The translations under genes and the position numbers were made by a program. Positions 7,742 through 14,825 of a stretch of 39,150 nucleotides of DNA are shown in pieces (the stretch's first letter is position 1; each line of letters starts with the position of its first letter). The notes under the pieces are model-generated. The model was not told the DNA's origin. It was given only the letters and a program-made list of their open reading frames with translations, and ran no database searches. Source of the stretch: Desulfotomaculaceae bacterium (GTDB lineage Bacteria; Bacillota; Desulfotomaculia; Desulfotomaculales; Pelotomaculaceae); the NCBI GenBank assembly GCA_028709235.1, contig JAQVXL010000014.1, forward strand, positions 1-39,150. The letters are read 5' to 3'.

Positions 7742-8164
7742 TTATACGTTAATCGAATATGTTGTTTTAATTGCCACGTTATTTTTTAACATTGCCCAAA
7801 CCGGACAAAAGGTTTGTTCAGATAATTGAATTGCCTTTTGAATATCCGTTTCAATAATATCTCCGGATTGAACAATAAAATCAAGGTTTATGGCCTTAAA
7901 ACCCAGGGGGTGTTCATCCCTTCTTTCTCCCCTTGCGATTACTTTAAGGCCTGATATGCCTTTACCCATTTTTCTTAATAAAGTCACAACGGTTGAGCCA
8001 CTGCAGCTGGCCAGGCTAATTAATAATAATTGCAGCGGCATGTAGCCCTCAGCGTCCCCAAGCGGTGGTATATAATCAATAATTATAGGCGGGTGGTCCG
8101 CTGTTTTTCCTTCAAACTTAATCTTTTGATTGATTAAGGTTGCGCTTGCTTCTATATTACTCAT
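7742..8164 (-). CDS. OsmC family protein
   Basis: OsmC/Ohr-fold protein of 140 residues, the usual length. The two conserved cysteines lie in LASCSGSTVVTLLRKMG (about residue 54) and in SEQTFCPVWAML (about residue 119). These are the thiol pair that reduces organic hydroperoxides in Ohr/OsmC enzymes. The middle region with ERRDEHPLGFKAINL matches the general OsmC layout rather than Ohr. It is probably a cytoplasmic peroxide-detoxifying or thiol-handling protein, though many OsmC proteins in anaerobes have no proven substrate. It is monocistronic, with a purine-rich ribosome binding site (GGAGGAT) before the ATG. Confidence 0.85.
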   Translation of the reverse strand: MSNIEASATLINQKIKFEGKTADHPPIIIDYIPPLGDAEGYMPLQLLLISLASCSGSTVVTLLRKMGKGISGLKVIARGERRDEHPLGFKAINLDFIVQSGDIIETDIQKAIQLSEQTFCPVWAMLKNNVAIKTTYSINV

Positions 8165-8311
8165 AATAAAATCCTCCCCGTATTTATTCGTAAAGGCTTA
8201 TCACTCAGTGAAGCTGCTGCCACGCTCAAATCATTTTTTTCAACCCCCTTCAGATATATTATGAAATATCTTATATATCGTTCGATAGGTATTGGAGTAA
8301 AAAAAATATCC

Positions 8312-8727
8312 TTATTGAACCATACTTTTTTCAGCTATAATTGCTCCGTATTCAAACATCATATAGATTTCAGATCTTATTTGTTCCTCCAGAATATCCT
8401 CATTAATAAGCACCAGCTTATCAACCATATTTTCAAGCATTCTTATAAATATACTTACAAGCAGCTCACATGCCTGAGACTGTCCCCAATGTTTTCTAAG
8501 TAAGTTCCTGCTGTACTCTATCCTTGTTTCTTCCCACTGTTTCAGCTTAGCTTGTATATCAATATTCCTCTCTGTCCGCATCCATGCCTTTAGGGCTAAT
8601 CTGTACACCGATTTTTCGTATTCTGATAGATTTTTTCTTTGTAAAACATATTGGGTATATATCTCCTTAAGGTGCTTTTGCTTTGGCAGCTCTGACTTGA
8701 GCCTGTCATTGATTTTTACAAATTCCG
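8312..8727 (-). pseudogene. C-terminal remnant of a TetR-like regulator
   Basis: An open frame without a proper start runs from about 8727 to the stop at 8312. It encodes about 138 helical residues, including SVYRLALKAWMRTERNIDIQ and EEQIRSEIYMMFEYGAII. The pattern (long amphipathic helices, conserved 'RLALKAW', acidic C-terminal helices) looks like the ligand-binding domain of a TetR/AcrR regulator. No N-terminal helix-turn-helix is encoded upstream; ABC-F-derived DNA takes its place. I therefore read it as a 5'-deleted regulator. The family call is tentative. Confidence 0.45.
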
Positions 8728-8963
8728 CATAGCAGCTTTTTGTTGTACATACGGGCTGTAGTTGCCAGTATAGCGGGTCAGGCTATTCCATTGCCCGCAG
8801 CTTTTTTTCCATATCAATGAGGGGGGTGAACACTGTAAGCATCTCGTCCCAGATGCCGCGGCCGGATTCCAGGCCGCTGTCCTGGGCCAAGTAGGACAGT
8901 GAAAGGCCCCTGGCCCTGGCAACTTCCCCTGAGTCCGGCGCCATGTGCCGTTTAATATTTTTC
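8726..8963 (-). pseudogene. Internally deleted fragment of the ABC-F gene
   Basis: Bases 8726-8786 match the ABC-F gene at 13766-13826. Bases 8783-8963 match 14222-14400 of the same gene at very high identity in the same orientation. The roughly 400 bases that separate these pieces in the intact gene are absent, as are the 5' and 3' ends. It encodes no functional protein. It abuts the TetR-like remnant, so two decayed pieces are fused here. It shows that ABC-F DNA was duplicated about 5 kb away and then eroded. Confidence 0.85.
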
Positions 8964-9171
8964 TAAATAGAAAAACGTGAAAGTCACCACCTCTCACGTC
9001 TAAATTCTAACATATTCCATCTTATGCTGTACTATAACTGCTTTTTAGCTTTTTCTCTTCTGCAACAGGGCTATGGATTCCAATTATGTCATAAGTCTAT
9101 TATTCTACTTTACCGCACTTTTCTTCGTGTTAGGTACTTTTATCAGCAAACAGAAAATGTGCAACCCTGGT

Positions 9172-9723
9172 TTAAATTTTTTTTATAACTCTACATGGGT
9201 TTCCTGCAGCAACTATATTATCTTTTATATCTTTAGTAACGACACTTCCTGCTCCTATAGTCACATTATCTCCAATTTTTAATCCAGGACATATTATTAC
9301 TCCACCGCCAATCCAAACATTATTTCCTATAATAACTGAATTTGCATATTCTTTGCCCGTTAGTCTTTCCATGGGGTTGATGGGGTGGGTAGCAGTATAA
9401 ATTTGAACATTCGGCGCTAAAAGTACATTATCTCCGATTTCAACCTTATTTACGTCCAGTATAATACACCCATAGTTAGCATAAAAATTTTCGCCAACCT
9501 CAATATTATAACCATAATCACAATTAAATGGAGCTTCAATATAAAACGACCCTTTGGCGTTAATCAATTGTCTTAGAATTTCCTGTCTTTTTCCTTTTTC
9601 ACCTGGCCTTGTATGATTAAACTCAAAAGTTAGATTTCTTGCATTTTCTCTTTCTCTAACTAACTCTTCATCACTTGCATCATAAAGATCACCTGCCAAC
9701 ATTTTTTCCTTCTCACTTTTCAT
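9172..9723 (-). CDS. Sugar O-acetyltransferase (maltose/galactoside acetyltransferase family)
   Basis: Left-handed beta-helix acetyltransferase of 183 residues, the usual length of the Maa/LacA/NodL family. It has the N-terminal Mac segment (KMLAGDLYDASDEELVRER, residues 7-25). Hexapeptide repeats follow (VEIGDNVLLAPNVQI, SVIIGNNVWIGGGVIICPGL, KIGDNVTIGAGSVVTKDI), with the catalytic His in TATHPI near residue 113. It should transfer acetyl from acetyl-CoA to a sugar hydroxyl in the cytoplasm; the physiological acceptor is unknown and detoxification is often proposed. The gene is AT-richer than its neighbours, which may reflect recent transfer. The C-terminus AAGNPCRVIKKI is typical. Confidence 0.92.
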   Translation of the reverse strand: MKSEKEKMLAGDLYDASDEELVRERENARNLTFEFNHTRPGEKGKRQEILRQLINAKGSFYIEAPFNCDYGYNIEVGENFYANYGCIILDVNKVEIGDNVLLAPNVQIYTATHPINPMERLTGKEYANSVIIGNNVWIGGGVIICPGLKIGDNVTIGAGSVVTKDIKDNIVAAGNPCRVIKKI

Positions 9724-9770
9724 AATCTCTTCTCCTCTACTGTTTTGAGAGACTCATCATAAAATAAAGT

Positions 9771-9809
9771 AAGGGTATTATTTCTGTGATTTTAAGAAAT
9801 AATACCCTT
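9771..9809. terminator. Perfect 15-bp hairpin, bidirectional terminator
   Basis: The arms at 9771-9785 and 9795-9809 are perfectly complementary with a 9-base loop. They are followed on the plus strand by a T-run and on the minus strand by a T-rich stretch. It lies between the acetyltransferase start and the decayed region at 9.85-10.1 kb, so it can stop minus-strand transcription from upstream before the acetyltransferase gene. Confidence 0.75.
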
Positions 9810-9851
9810 TTTTATCTAAAAGCATACCTATGGAAGAGTACTCCCTGTCAT

Positions 9852-10110
9852 CTAAAAAACTATATTTTCTTCTACATTAATTCCTGCTAGCTGCATAAGA
9901 TAAAGGGCGTTGCGGGTAGTAGAAGGCCCCGGGCGTAATTTATAATCAAAATAAATCCTTCCATCTTTGTAATACTCGAAGCATTTCCAGTCGATTTTCG
10001 CCGGGTTTGGTTGCGTTCTCCACGGCAACGGTCCGCAGCGCGTCAAGCATACGCCCGCACTCTTCGGCGGCGCTTTGCTCGATTTGTACCCACGGCGTAT
10101 CAGTCTCGAG
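9852..10110 (-). pseudogene. Fused gene relics including a MutS-family C-terminus
   Basis: Bases 9852 to about 10000 encode FEYYKDGRIYFDYKLRPGPS followed by TTRNALYLMQLAGI. This matches the C-terminal end of the MutS-family ATPase domain (the DYKLRPGPSTTRNA motif). The rest of MutS is missing. In another frame, about 10000-10110 encodes EQSAAEECGRMLDALRTVAV then ENATKPGENR, a protein-like piece from an unidentified gene. The two pieces are joined near 10000. There is no ribosome binding site and no complete domain, so this is non-functional debris. Confidence 0.6.
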
Positions 10111-10179
10111 CTATAGAACAGACGGGTATATCGAAATATTGTAATTGCTTATGTTGGTTTTCAAGTGGTCACATATCCG

Positions 10180-11769
10180 TTACTTGCCGGTTCTCAGTAC
10201 AGGCATATCAGAGTTGTGCAAAACGCCCTTGGACAGCGCAAAGCAGCCAAGCGCAGCCAGCAATTCCCATAAGGCCAGCACCCCAAGTCCGATCAGTACA
10301 CCGGTCCCCTCAACCATACTGCCAAGGACAATGGCGGCAATCAGGCCGGGCAGCATAATGACGATCACCGCAATGGTGTAAATGAAAACCAGGAGTCCGG
10401 CGCTAATGTCCGCGCCTGTCCAGCGCAGGGAAAGATAGTTTATGCCCAGCAATAAAAAGGAAAACAGGGTGTAAACCGCAATGGCCGCAGCAACCAGCCC
10501 AAAAGGCTCTTTCATGATCAGGCCCGCGATGCCGAAAACAGCTAGGCTTTCCACCAGTACCTTAAACACTATTTCCAGATTGCTCCAAACAATTTTCCGA
10601 AAAGAGCTTTCGGGAATCAGGTAGATATAATGTATATAAAGCTCTTTGAGGCCGCGCCCTGTTCCAATCATGAAGATCTGCATCCACATCAGGATTTGCA
10701 GCAGAATAAGGATCCGGCCGTCCCCGCCGCGCTGGAACAAAGAAAACAGGGCCGCGCCTAATACCAAGATTACGGACGACACTCCCCAAAGACCAAGCCG
10801 GTTGGCACGAAAGGATTCCCGCAGGTGCTTATAAAAAATGGCGCTTGGTCCCAGACCGCCGATACCGGTTTTGACAACCTTCACTTTTTTCGCCGATGAG
10901 GCTTCCGGGTTGATCTGCCCTTCGGCCAGGACGCGTTTTCTCTCAAACGCAGTTTCCGTAGCGACCAGTACGTCTTCATAATAATCGGGATTGCTCAAGG
11001 CAATATAGAGGATCAGCAGCGCTCCGGACAGTACAAGCAGCCCAAAAAACAAGAACCCGCTGCCCGTATCGCCGGAAATCAGGGAAACGGCGCCTGCCGA
11101 CGCCCAGCCGGCCACAGGCGTCCAAGCGGCGAGCGGCGAACGCAGCGTATTCTCCAGCGCCGGAAGAAGATCACCCGTTCCTGCAAGCTGCACGCCGGTA
11201 TAAACAAGAAGCGGGAGAAAGACCGCAACGGCCAGTACTCGGACCGCCAGTTTCCGCCCCGGTTTTCCGTTGGTCAGGCTGTAGATCAGAAGCGACAGGA
11301 TTTGAAGCACACCGACGGCCAGCATAAAGCCGAGCAGTACCAGGAGCACCGCATCAAACCCTACCCCAAAAACCGTGCTGAGGGAATTGCTTTGAAAAAG
11401 GATAAAAAAGCCCGCCAGGAAAGCCGTTTTCGCCATGCGCACGATGCCGTACATCAGGATCAAGCGGGAACTGACCGGTGAAACAAACAGTAAATTGACA
11501 TCGTTCATGTCGAAAATAACGTCTCCGTTGGCCAGGCCCTTTTGGATGGCGATCACGACAAAAAGCAGGATGAGTAGGAACAGGATGCCCTTGAGCCAGA
11601 CGAGATCAAGGGAGCCAGCTTCGCTTTGGCCTGTAAACAGAGAAAGGAGAAAAACCCCACCAATCCCTGCAATCACAAGCACCCATAACGCCAGCTTCGC
11701 CGGTTTCCGCCGAAGCTCCAGCAGAGTATTTTTGGCGCTTTTGGCCAGCAGAAAAACAAGGCTGTTCAT
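10180..11769 (-). CDS. ABC exporter permease
   Basis: Polytopic membrane protein of 529 residues with about a dozen hydrophobic segments, the first at residues 26-45 and the last few clustered after residue 400. It resembles the 'putative ABC exporter' family (PF16962). A large soluble or amphipathic loop (about residues 260-310, EDVLVATETAFERKRVLAEG) separates two membrane halves. Its ATG overlaps the stop codon of the ATPase gene (ATGA), so the two are translationally coupled, and GGAGG lies 7 bases before the start. It should form the membrane part of an exporter with the ATPase at 11766. The substrate is unknown; no resistance or peptide gene lies nearby to suggest one. Confidence 0.85.
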   Translation of the reverse strand: MNSLVFLLAKSAKNTLLELRRKPAKLALWVLVIAGIGGVFLLSLFTGQSEAGSLDLVWLKGILFLLILLFVVIAIQKGLANGDVIFDMNDVNLLFVSPVSSRLILMYGIVRMAKTAFLAGFFILFQSNSLSTVFGVGFDAVLLVLLGFMLAVGVLQILSLLIYSLTNGKPGRKLAVRVLAVAVFLPLLVYTGVQLAGTGDLLPALENTLRSPLAAWTPVAGWASAGAVSLISGDTGSGFLFFGLLVLSGALLILYIALSNPDYYEDVLVATETAFERKRVLAEGQINPEASSAKKVKVVKTGIGGLGPSAIFYKHLRESFRANRLGLWGVSSVILVLGAALFSLFQRGGDGRILILLQILMWMQIFMIGTGRGLKELYIHYIYLIPESSFRKIVWSNLEIVFKVLVESLAVFGIAGLIMKEPFGLVAAAIAVYTLFSFLLLGINYLSLRWTGADISAGLLVFIYTIAVIVIMLPGLIAAIVLGSMVEGTGVLIGLGVLALWELLAALGCFALSKGVLHNSDMPVLRTGK

Positions 11770-12479
11770 GGCTTGTCCTCCTGGCCTTTTCCTTCCGTGA
11801 TGGTGAAATACACATCTTCAAGGCTTTGACCGGGCGCGAGGTCCGTACGGCGGCAAACGCGGGCGATCCGGCCATTGACCATGATGTAGGTTACATCCCA
11901 GTCTTCCTCCACGCTTTCGATCATATGGGTGCTGACAAGCAGGGCGCAGCCGCTGTCCCGCAGTTTAGCAATGACCGCTTTCAGTTCGCGGATCCCATGC
12001 GGGTCAAGGCCGACCAGCGGTTCGTCCATAATGACAGCTTTGGGCTGGGGCAGGAGCGCACAGCAGACACTGACCTTTTGCTGCATTCCTTTGGAAAGCT
12101 CTTTACCCAGCTTCATTTTTTTATCGTCCAGCTCAAAGCGGCGAAGCAAGGCCTCCCCTTTTTCCTTCCAGGCTTCCAACCGGTACGCTTTAGCAATAAA
12201 CTCCAGGTGCTCGGCCACCGTCAACATCGGATACAGCACGGGAAACTCCGGCACGTACCCCAAAAGCCGCTTCGCCTCCACCGTATGATTCTCATACCCG
12301 TCGATGGTAATGGCACCCTGGAAACGCAGGAGGCCGCAAACTGACTTGATCAGTGTTGATTTGCCCGCGCCGTTGGGGCCTAGCAGTACGGCCAGCTCGC
12401 CGCGGCCCACGGACAGGTTGATGTTGTCATTGGCTGCCAGCTTGCCGTATTTTTTGGTCATATTCCGGACGTCAATCAT
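11766..12479 (-). CDS. ABC exporter ATP-binding protein
   Basis: Cytoplasmic ATPase subunit of 237 residues. Walker A is GPNGAGKST (residues 34-42). The signature is present as LSKGMQQKV rather than LSGGQ, a common variant in CcmA/drug-exporter ATPases. Walker B and the catalytic Glu are in AVIMDEPLVGLDP, and the H-loop is VSTHMIES. It is first in a two-gene unit and overlaps the permease start by four bases. ATP hydrolysis should power export through the 529-residue partner. The ATG at 12479 begins MIDVRNMTKKYG, as usual for the family, with AAGGAG upstream. Confidence 0.92.
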   Translation of the reverse strand: MIDVRNMTKKYGKLAANDNINLSVGRGELAVLLGPNGAGKSTLIKSVCGLLRFQGAITIDGYENHTVEAKRLLGYVPEFPVLYPMLTVAEHLEFIAKAYRLEAWKEKGEALLRRFELDDKKMKLGKELSKGMQQKVSVCCALLPQPKAVIMDEPLVGLDPHGIRELKAVIAKLRDSGCALLVSTHMIESVEEDWDVTYIMVNGRIARVCRRTDLAPGQSLEDVYFTITEGKGQEDKP

Positions 12480-12520
12480 ATAAAAATCTCCTTGCTGCGA
12501 TAGAAATACACATCCCGCCT

Positions 12521-12592
12521 GCTTGTTCCAGGTCTGATCACTTTTACTATTCCCTTTTCCACTTCAAACTTATATACCTATATTCTTCCAGC
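12521..12592 (-). pseudogene. Relic joining EVE-gene and lipoprotein-gene sequence
   Basis: Bases 12521-12537 are identical to 17 bases within the EVE genes (3106-3122 and 6275-6291). Bases 12541-12592 match the 3' end of the lipoprotein gene near 6416-6468 at roughly 45 of 50 positions. Order and orientation are the same as at 6.3-6.5 kb, but about 125 bases between them are deleted. This is the eroded remains of a further EVE-lipoprotein junction. Confidence 0.75.
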
Positions 12593-12623
12593 GCCGTTAG
12601 ATTTCTGCTGGTGATGCTCCCCA

Positions 12624-14537
12624 TCAACTCTCGACAAGTGCAAGCCACTTTTCCATGTGCTCGTTCAGCTGCGTGCGGGCTTCCTCCAGTTCGCCCTGCC
12701 GCTTCTGGCAAGCCAGGTAATCCTGGTAAACCTCCGGCAGAAAAAGCTCCTCCTCAAGGCGGGAAATAGTATCTTCAAGATTGGCGATAGCCTGCTCCAA
12801 CTCTTCCACACGGCGGCGGCGCATGCGTTTTTGCCGTTCTTCTTCCTTCTTTTGCAGGTAGTTTTTCTTTTCCGCGCTTTCCGCCCGGACCGGTTCGGCG
12901 CCAGTGCCGCCCCTGTCCTCCTGCTGCTCCCGCTCCGCTTTTTTCGCGAAATAATAATCGTAGTTCCCGAGGTAGCTGGAGACACCGTCGGTCGAGAGTT
13001 CCAGCACCCTGGTCGCTACTTTGTTAATGAAGTAACGGTCGTGTGACACAAACAGGATCGTGCCCGGATAGCCGTCCAGGGCCTCTTCCAGCACCTCCTT
13101 GCCGGGCAGGTCCAGGTGGTTGGTGGGTTCGTCCAGGAGCAAAAAATTAGCCTTCTGCAGCATTAACGCGGCCAGCGCCAGCCGGGATTTTTCACCGCCG
13201 CTCAGGTCAGCCACGCGTTTTTTTACCTCGTCACCGCTAAACAAAAACCTGCCCAGCACTGTCCGTATATCCACCTCGTCCAGTTTGGGGTAGCGGTCCC
13301 AGAGCTCGTACAGGACCTGCTTGTCACCGTTTAACCCCTGTTGTTCCTGGTCGTAGTAGCCAAGCTGGACATGGCTGCCCAGCCTGATCCGTCCAGTCAG
13401 CGGCGGGAGTTGGCCGGCAATGGTCTTCAGGAGGGTGGATTTGCCGATCCCGTTCGGGCCGACCAGGGCCACCCGCTCACCCCTGTTAACTTGAAATTCC
13501 AGGCCTTGGGCCAGAGGCAGGCCTCCGTAGCCGATGCCAAGGTTGTCCGACTGTAACGCCTCTACGCCGCTGGGACGTGTAACGTTGAAGGAAAGGGCCA
13601 CCCGCCGCTCCTTGCCGGGGCGTTCCAACCGCTCCATTTTTTCCAGCGCTTTGAGGCGGCTTTGCGCCCTTTTGGTGGTGTCTTTGGCGGCGATATTGCG
13701 CCGCACGAATTCCTCTTGGCGCGCGATTTCAGCCTGCTGCCGGTTGTATTCCTTCTGCTGCTGTTCGAGCATAGCAGCTTTTTGTTGTATATACGAGCTG
13801 TAGTTGCCAGTATAGCGGGTCAGGCCGGCGGGAGTTAATTCATATATAATCTTAGCCAGCGCGTCAAGGAAATACCGGTCGTGGGAGACTACCAGAACAG
13901 TGCCGCGGTATGATTTCAGGTACTGCTCCAGCCAGGCTAGATTATCCATGTCCAGGTAGTTGGTGGGTTCGTCCAGAATTAACAGATCTGGTTCGCCGAG
14001 CAGGCAGCGGGCCAGGGCCAGGCGTGTTTTCTGGCCGCCGCTGAGGGTGTTGACCGGTGTGGTGAGGTCTGACTCGGCAAATTTCAGACCGCTGAGAACC
14101 ATGCGGATGCTGGTCTCATACTCGAAGCCTCCCCGGCTTTTAAACAAGGCGTAAAGGTTGTCGTAGTTCTCCAACAGTTGCTGGCTTGCCCGCTCGTCCG
14201 CTGAGGTCTCGGACATATGCTGTTCCATTGCCCGCAGCTTTTTTTCCATATCAATGAGGGGGGTGAACACTGTAAGCATCTCGTCCCAGATGCCGCGCCC
14301 CGATTCCAGACCGCCATCCTGGGCCAGGTAGGACAGCGTAAGTCCCCTTGCCCAGGTTACTTCACCTGTGTCCGGCGTCATGCCGCCGGTTAATATTTTT
14401 AACAGGGTAGATTTTCCCGCCCCGTTGACGCCAACAATACCAGACTTCTCACCCTCCTGAACAGTGAGGTTGAGATCGGTGAAAACCCGGTGAGAGCCGA
14501 AAGATTTTGATATTTGAATAGCCTGCAGCAGGACCAT
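12624..14537 (-). CDS. ABC-F family ATPase (YdiF/Uup-like)
   Basis: Tandem-ATPase protein of the ABC-F family, 637 residues, without membrane segments. Domain 1 has Walker A GVNGAGKST (about 36-44), LSGGQKTRLAL and LLILDEPTNYLD. Domain 2 has GPNGIGKST (about 358), LSGGEKSRLAL and LLLDEPTNHLD. A charged interdomain linker lies around residues 240-310. A C-terminal coiled coil at about 560-635 marks the YdiF/Uup-like subgroup. ABC-F proteins bind the ribosomal E site and relieve stalling or antibiotic inhibition; which applies here is not shown. The start is supported by GGGGAG seven bases upstream. A fragment of this gene is duplicated at 8726-8963. Confidence 0.93.
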   Translation of the reverse strand: MVLLQAIQISKSFGSHRVFTDLNLTVQEGEKSGIVGVNGAGKSTLLKILTGGMTPDTGEVTWARGLTLSYLAQDGGLESGRGIWDEMLTVFTPLIDMEKKLRAMEQHMSETSADERASQQLLENYDNLYALFKSRGGFEYETSIRMVLSGLKFAESDLTTPVNTLSGGQKTRLALARCLLGEPDLLILDEPTNYLDMDNLAWLEQYLKSYRGTVLVVSHDRYFLDALAKIIYELTPAGLTRYTGNYSSYIQQKAAMLEQQQKEYNRQQAEIARQEEFVRRNIAAKDTTKRAQSRLKALEKMERLERPGKERRVALSFNVTRPSGVEALQSDNLGIGYGGLPLAQGLEFQVNRGERVALVGPNGIGKSTLLKTIAGQLPPLTGRIRLGSHVQLGYYDQEQQGLNGDKQVLYELWDRYPKLDEVDIRTVLGRFLFSGDEVKKRVADLSGGEKSRLALAALMLQKANFLLLDEPTNHLDLPGKEVLEEALDGYPGTILFVSHDRYFINKVATRVLELSTDGVSSYLGNYDYYFAKKAEREQQEDRGGTGAEPVRAESAEKKNYLQKKEEERQKRMRRRRVEELEQAIANLEDTISRLEEELFLPEVYQDYLACQKRQGELEEARTQLNEHMEKWLALVES

Positions 14538-14737
14538 GGTAGTACTCCCCTTTCAACTATCCAGTTTACAATAGTTGCCCGGTTGGGACAAGCGCCAAGG
14601 TATTGTCAGGAGGAACGGTATTGTTGACACTCCAGGGACGAATCGCCCCGTATAATTCCCCCGAGCCCCGCTCCAGACAATATAATTTATAAGTTGTTAA
14701 TATAAATACAAACATAAATATACCTGGCTTGCCTTTA

Positions 14738-14766
14738 TAAATACATTTATAATACCAATAAGTCAA
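14738..14766 (-). promoter_or_regulatory. Sigma-A-type promoter upstream of the ABC-F gene
   Basis: On the minus strand TTGACT (14761-14766), a 17-base spacer and TATTTA (14738-14743) form a plausible promoter. The predicted transcript has a leader of nearly 190 bases before the ABC-F start. A short hairpin (7-bp arms at 14554-14560 and 14571-14577) sits just upstream of the ribosome binding site. Long leaders are common for inducible ABC-F genes, but no leader peptide with clear features is seen. Confidence 0.45.
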
Positions 14767-14825
14767 AATGTTAAAATACGTATAATTGATATATCACAAT
14801 CACCTGGCCGGAAGGAAGTGAAATA

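Noticed and set aside
14625-14656. TTGACA...TATAAT upstream of the molybdoenzyme
   Set aside because: The spacer is about 21 bases and the position is 170 bases upstream with no supporting features, so it is not called as its promoter.
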